From Lamellibrachia columna (taxonomy: Eukaryota > Annelida > Polychaeta > Sabellida > Siboglinidae), in NCBI GenBank assembly GCA_963662155.1, contig OY759269.1, positions 5,842,470-5,906,469 on the forward strand: DNA of 64,000 nucleotides, read 5' to 3'. A program made the translations under genes and the position numbers. Of this stretch, positions 62,206 to 64,000 are shown piece after piece; the first letter of the stretch is position 1, and every line of letters begins with the position of its first letter. The notes under the pieces are model-generated. The model ran no database searches. It was not told the DNA's origin and saw nothing but the letters and a program-made list of their open reading frames with translations.

Positions 62206-64000
62206 GGAGGAAACATATCTTGTGGTCCTCATTTGCTCTGCTCGCGCACGTATGTCCGTACAAACCGATAGCGCAACATATTGTCATAATAAAACACACA
62301 ACAGAAGCCTATTATATTACATCGTTTTTTTCTTGTAACCATTCATTGTGCGAAGTAATGTGGACCGTCAATCACGTGACCTTGTGCATTACATCGCCAT
62401 GAACAACATTAATATATTCTTATTTGAATTTGTACTTTTTTCCAGCTGCATTTAATACGACATAGTTAGAATGAGATTTAACACACTTCCAAGGAAAATG
62501 TCGAGGAAAATGTGTCAATGCGCCAGCTGATTCATTAGACCACATTCTTCTGTATGCTTTTATCAGATAATTCGCTTCAAGGGAATGTACACAGTTTTTC
62601 ACTGGTTAACTGACGTACGTAGTTAGTTGGGGATTTTGTATAACTCAAATACCAAAGTCATCTTAATTTGTCGATCTTAAAGTACATCAAAATTAGCAAC
62701 GTCATACTTCATATTTTAATCTTTATTGCTGTAGCGTATTCACTGGTCGGTCTATAATTGCATTATACTGGTTTTTCTTTACATGTTGTAAGACTAACAC
62801 GTATTATATCGGGAAAGCCTTAACATTGTTAAGGCCGAATATACAATGTGATTTTTTTAACTCTTTGGTATCGAAAATGTGGGTGTAGCCGTCAAAATTA
62901 ACTTCTTACGATAGTCACAACTTGAGTTATGCTTAAAAAATAATCACAAAGGCTGTCTTTTTGAAAACCAAGATGGCCGCCCTCTGGCACCCCACGAAGT
63001 TGACATTGTGGTGTTTTGTGTTTTATGGTTTAAGGAATGTGTCTAAACAGGTTGGATGTTCTAATAATGTGACCATGGGACGTTATATGCAATATCCCGT
63101 GAAAAAATCTTTCAGTTAGAAAGTTTGTTTGTCTGTTTCACTTTATGTCTGCTGTGCTGTGTATGTTTTATCACTGCTACAATCACATCGTTAGGCAAAT
63201 ATATTGGAATTGTAAATATTACTTACGGCTTACGGATCCCTTGGGCGCCATGTGTCGCATAGGTACATGTACAAGAGTCCGCCCCTTTCCGTCCCTCTGT
63301 GCCGCCTCTGCCCATGATTTCCACCCAAACGTATCTCACTCTTTTTAACCATTCGCCGCTACGTCTCTTTTGGTCTTCCGATCGATCTCTTTCCCACAGG
63401 TGTCCAATTCATCACTATACGGCAGTCGTTTGTATTCTCAAACCGAAGGATATGGTCAATAAAACTCCATCTTCTAGCCTTGATGATGTCTGTTATCCTG
63501 AAAATTGTAATTATATCGGACCGAATTTAAGCTCACAATATTACTGATGAGCTAAGGTTAAGATTTGTTTTCGACACACCGTTTTCAGGAGAGTTGCAGG
63601 GCCAGAAACCACAAAAATGCACGACTATCGAACGTAGTCGAAAGAACGAAAAGTACATCTCGAGAGAGCGCATAAATGACTTCATTTTGAAAGTATTCAT
63701 ATTTCACAAAACATGATAAGATTGCCACCCAAATCTACTAGGCATAGATATCATGTGGAAAACGCCATTCACATTGCTTACTAGAATTCACACACGCATA
63801 GCAGACATTTTGTTCCAGTTATTTGTCGTCTTCTGTGAGAATTAGTAATTCCATACGTCTACACTTCAATAATTAAAAACAAGACACATTCATTGTTCTT
63901 TATTGTCATCTGTGCAAATAACTTCCATATGTAGTACATACTGCAGTCGTTAAAAACAAGACGCATTTATTGTCCTCTGTAATAATAATTTCCATACGTC
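62206..64000. other. Downstream intergenic region, nothing recognised
   Basis: AT-rich. A weak duplicate (CATACGTCTACACTTC / TAATTTCCATACGTC with AAAACAAGACACATT repeated) lies at about 63838-64000. No gene supported. Confidence 0.4.

Overview
The window is nuclear DNA of an animal, most likely a marine invertebrate; a mollusc is plausible, but nothing seen fixes the taxon. This rests on an intron-rich SLC13-type transporter gene pair with GT-AG introns, CR1/L2-like LINE remnants, tRNA-derived SINEs, a Polinton/Maverick element, and very long microsatellites and minisatellites. No prokaryotic genes, operons or CRISPR arrays are present.

Host genes. Two paralogous SLC13-family (sodium-coupled di/tricarboxylate or sulfate transporter) genes lie head to head. 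Copy A is on the minus strand: exons 1 to 8 run from the ATG at 8835 down to 2599, and the gene leaves the window on the left. Copy B is on the plus strand and appears complete. Its 15 exons run from the ATG at 17320 to the TAG at 61400, and all junction phases agree, giving a 2025-nt CDS (674 codons plus stop). The paralogs share exon structure almost junction for junction. They differ mainly in the acidic loop encoded by exons 5 and 6. About 8.5 kb separates the two start codons.

Intergenic 8.8-17.3 kb. This holds a degenerate CR1/L2-like LINE (about 10.1-17.1 kb). Its reverse-transcriptase C-terminal half is replaced by a 4,080-bp tandem array, 48 copies of an 85-bp unit made from the LINE's own coding sequence.

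Introns of copy B. Intron 1 has an antisense LINE fragment. Intron 2 has a (GAC)n/(GGCGAC)n repeat. Intron 3 has a SINE, a LINE and a fragment of an unknown repeated gene. Intron 7 has a minus-strand LINE whose RT still shows its YADD box, plus several minisatellites. Intron 9 has a degenerate multi-copy gene of unknown function at 40.5-42.7 kb. Intron 10 has a (CA)n(TA)n tract just after the splice donor. Intron 12 (14 kb) has a minisatellite, a second SINE, and a whole Polinton at about 47.2-57.7 kb in sense orientation.

Polinton. Genes read left to right: zinc-finger/protein-primed DNA polymerase B, packaging ATPase, a small basic-hydrophobic protein, a conserved Polinton protein carrying an 86-alanine tract, integrase, small membrane proteins, penton-like minor capsid protein, basic core-like protein, major capsid protein and adenain-like protease. 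Inverted terminal repeats are partly recognisable. Nearly every gene has frameshifts or stops, and several catalytic motifs are lost, so it is a dead copy.
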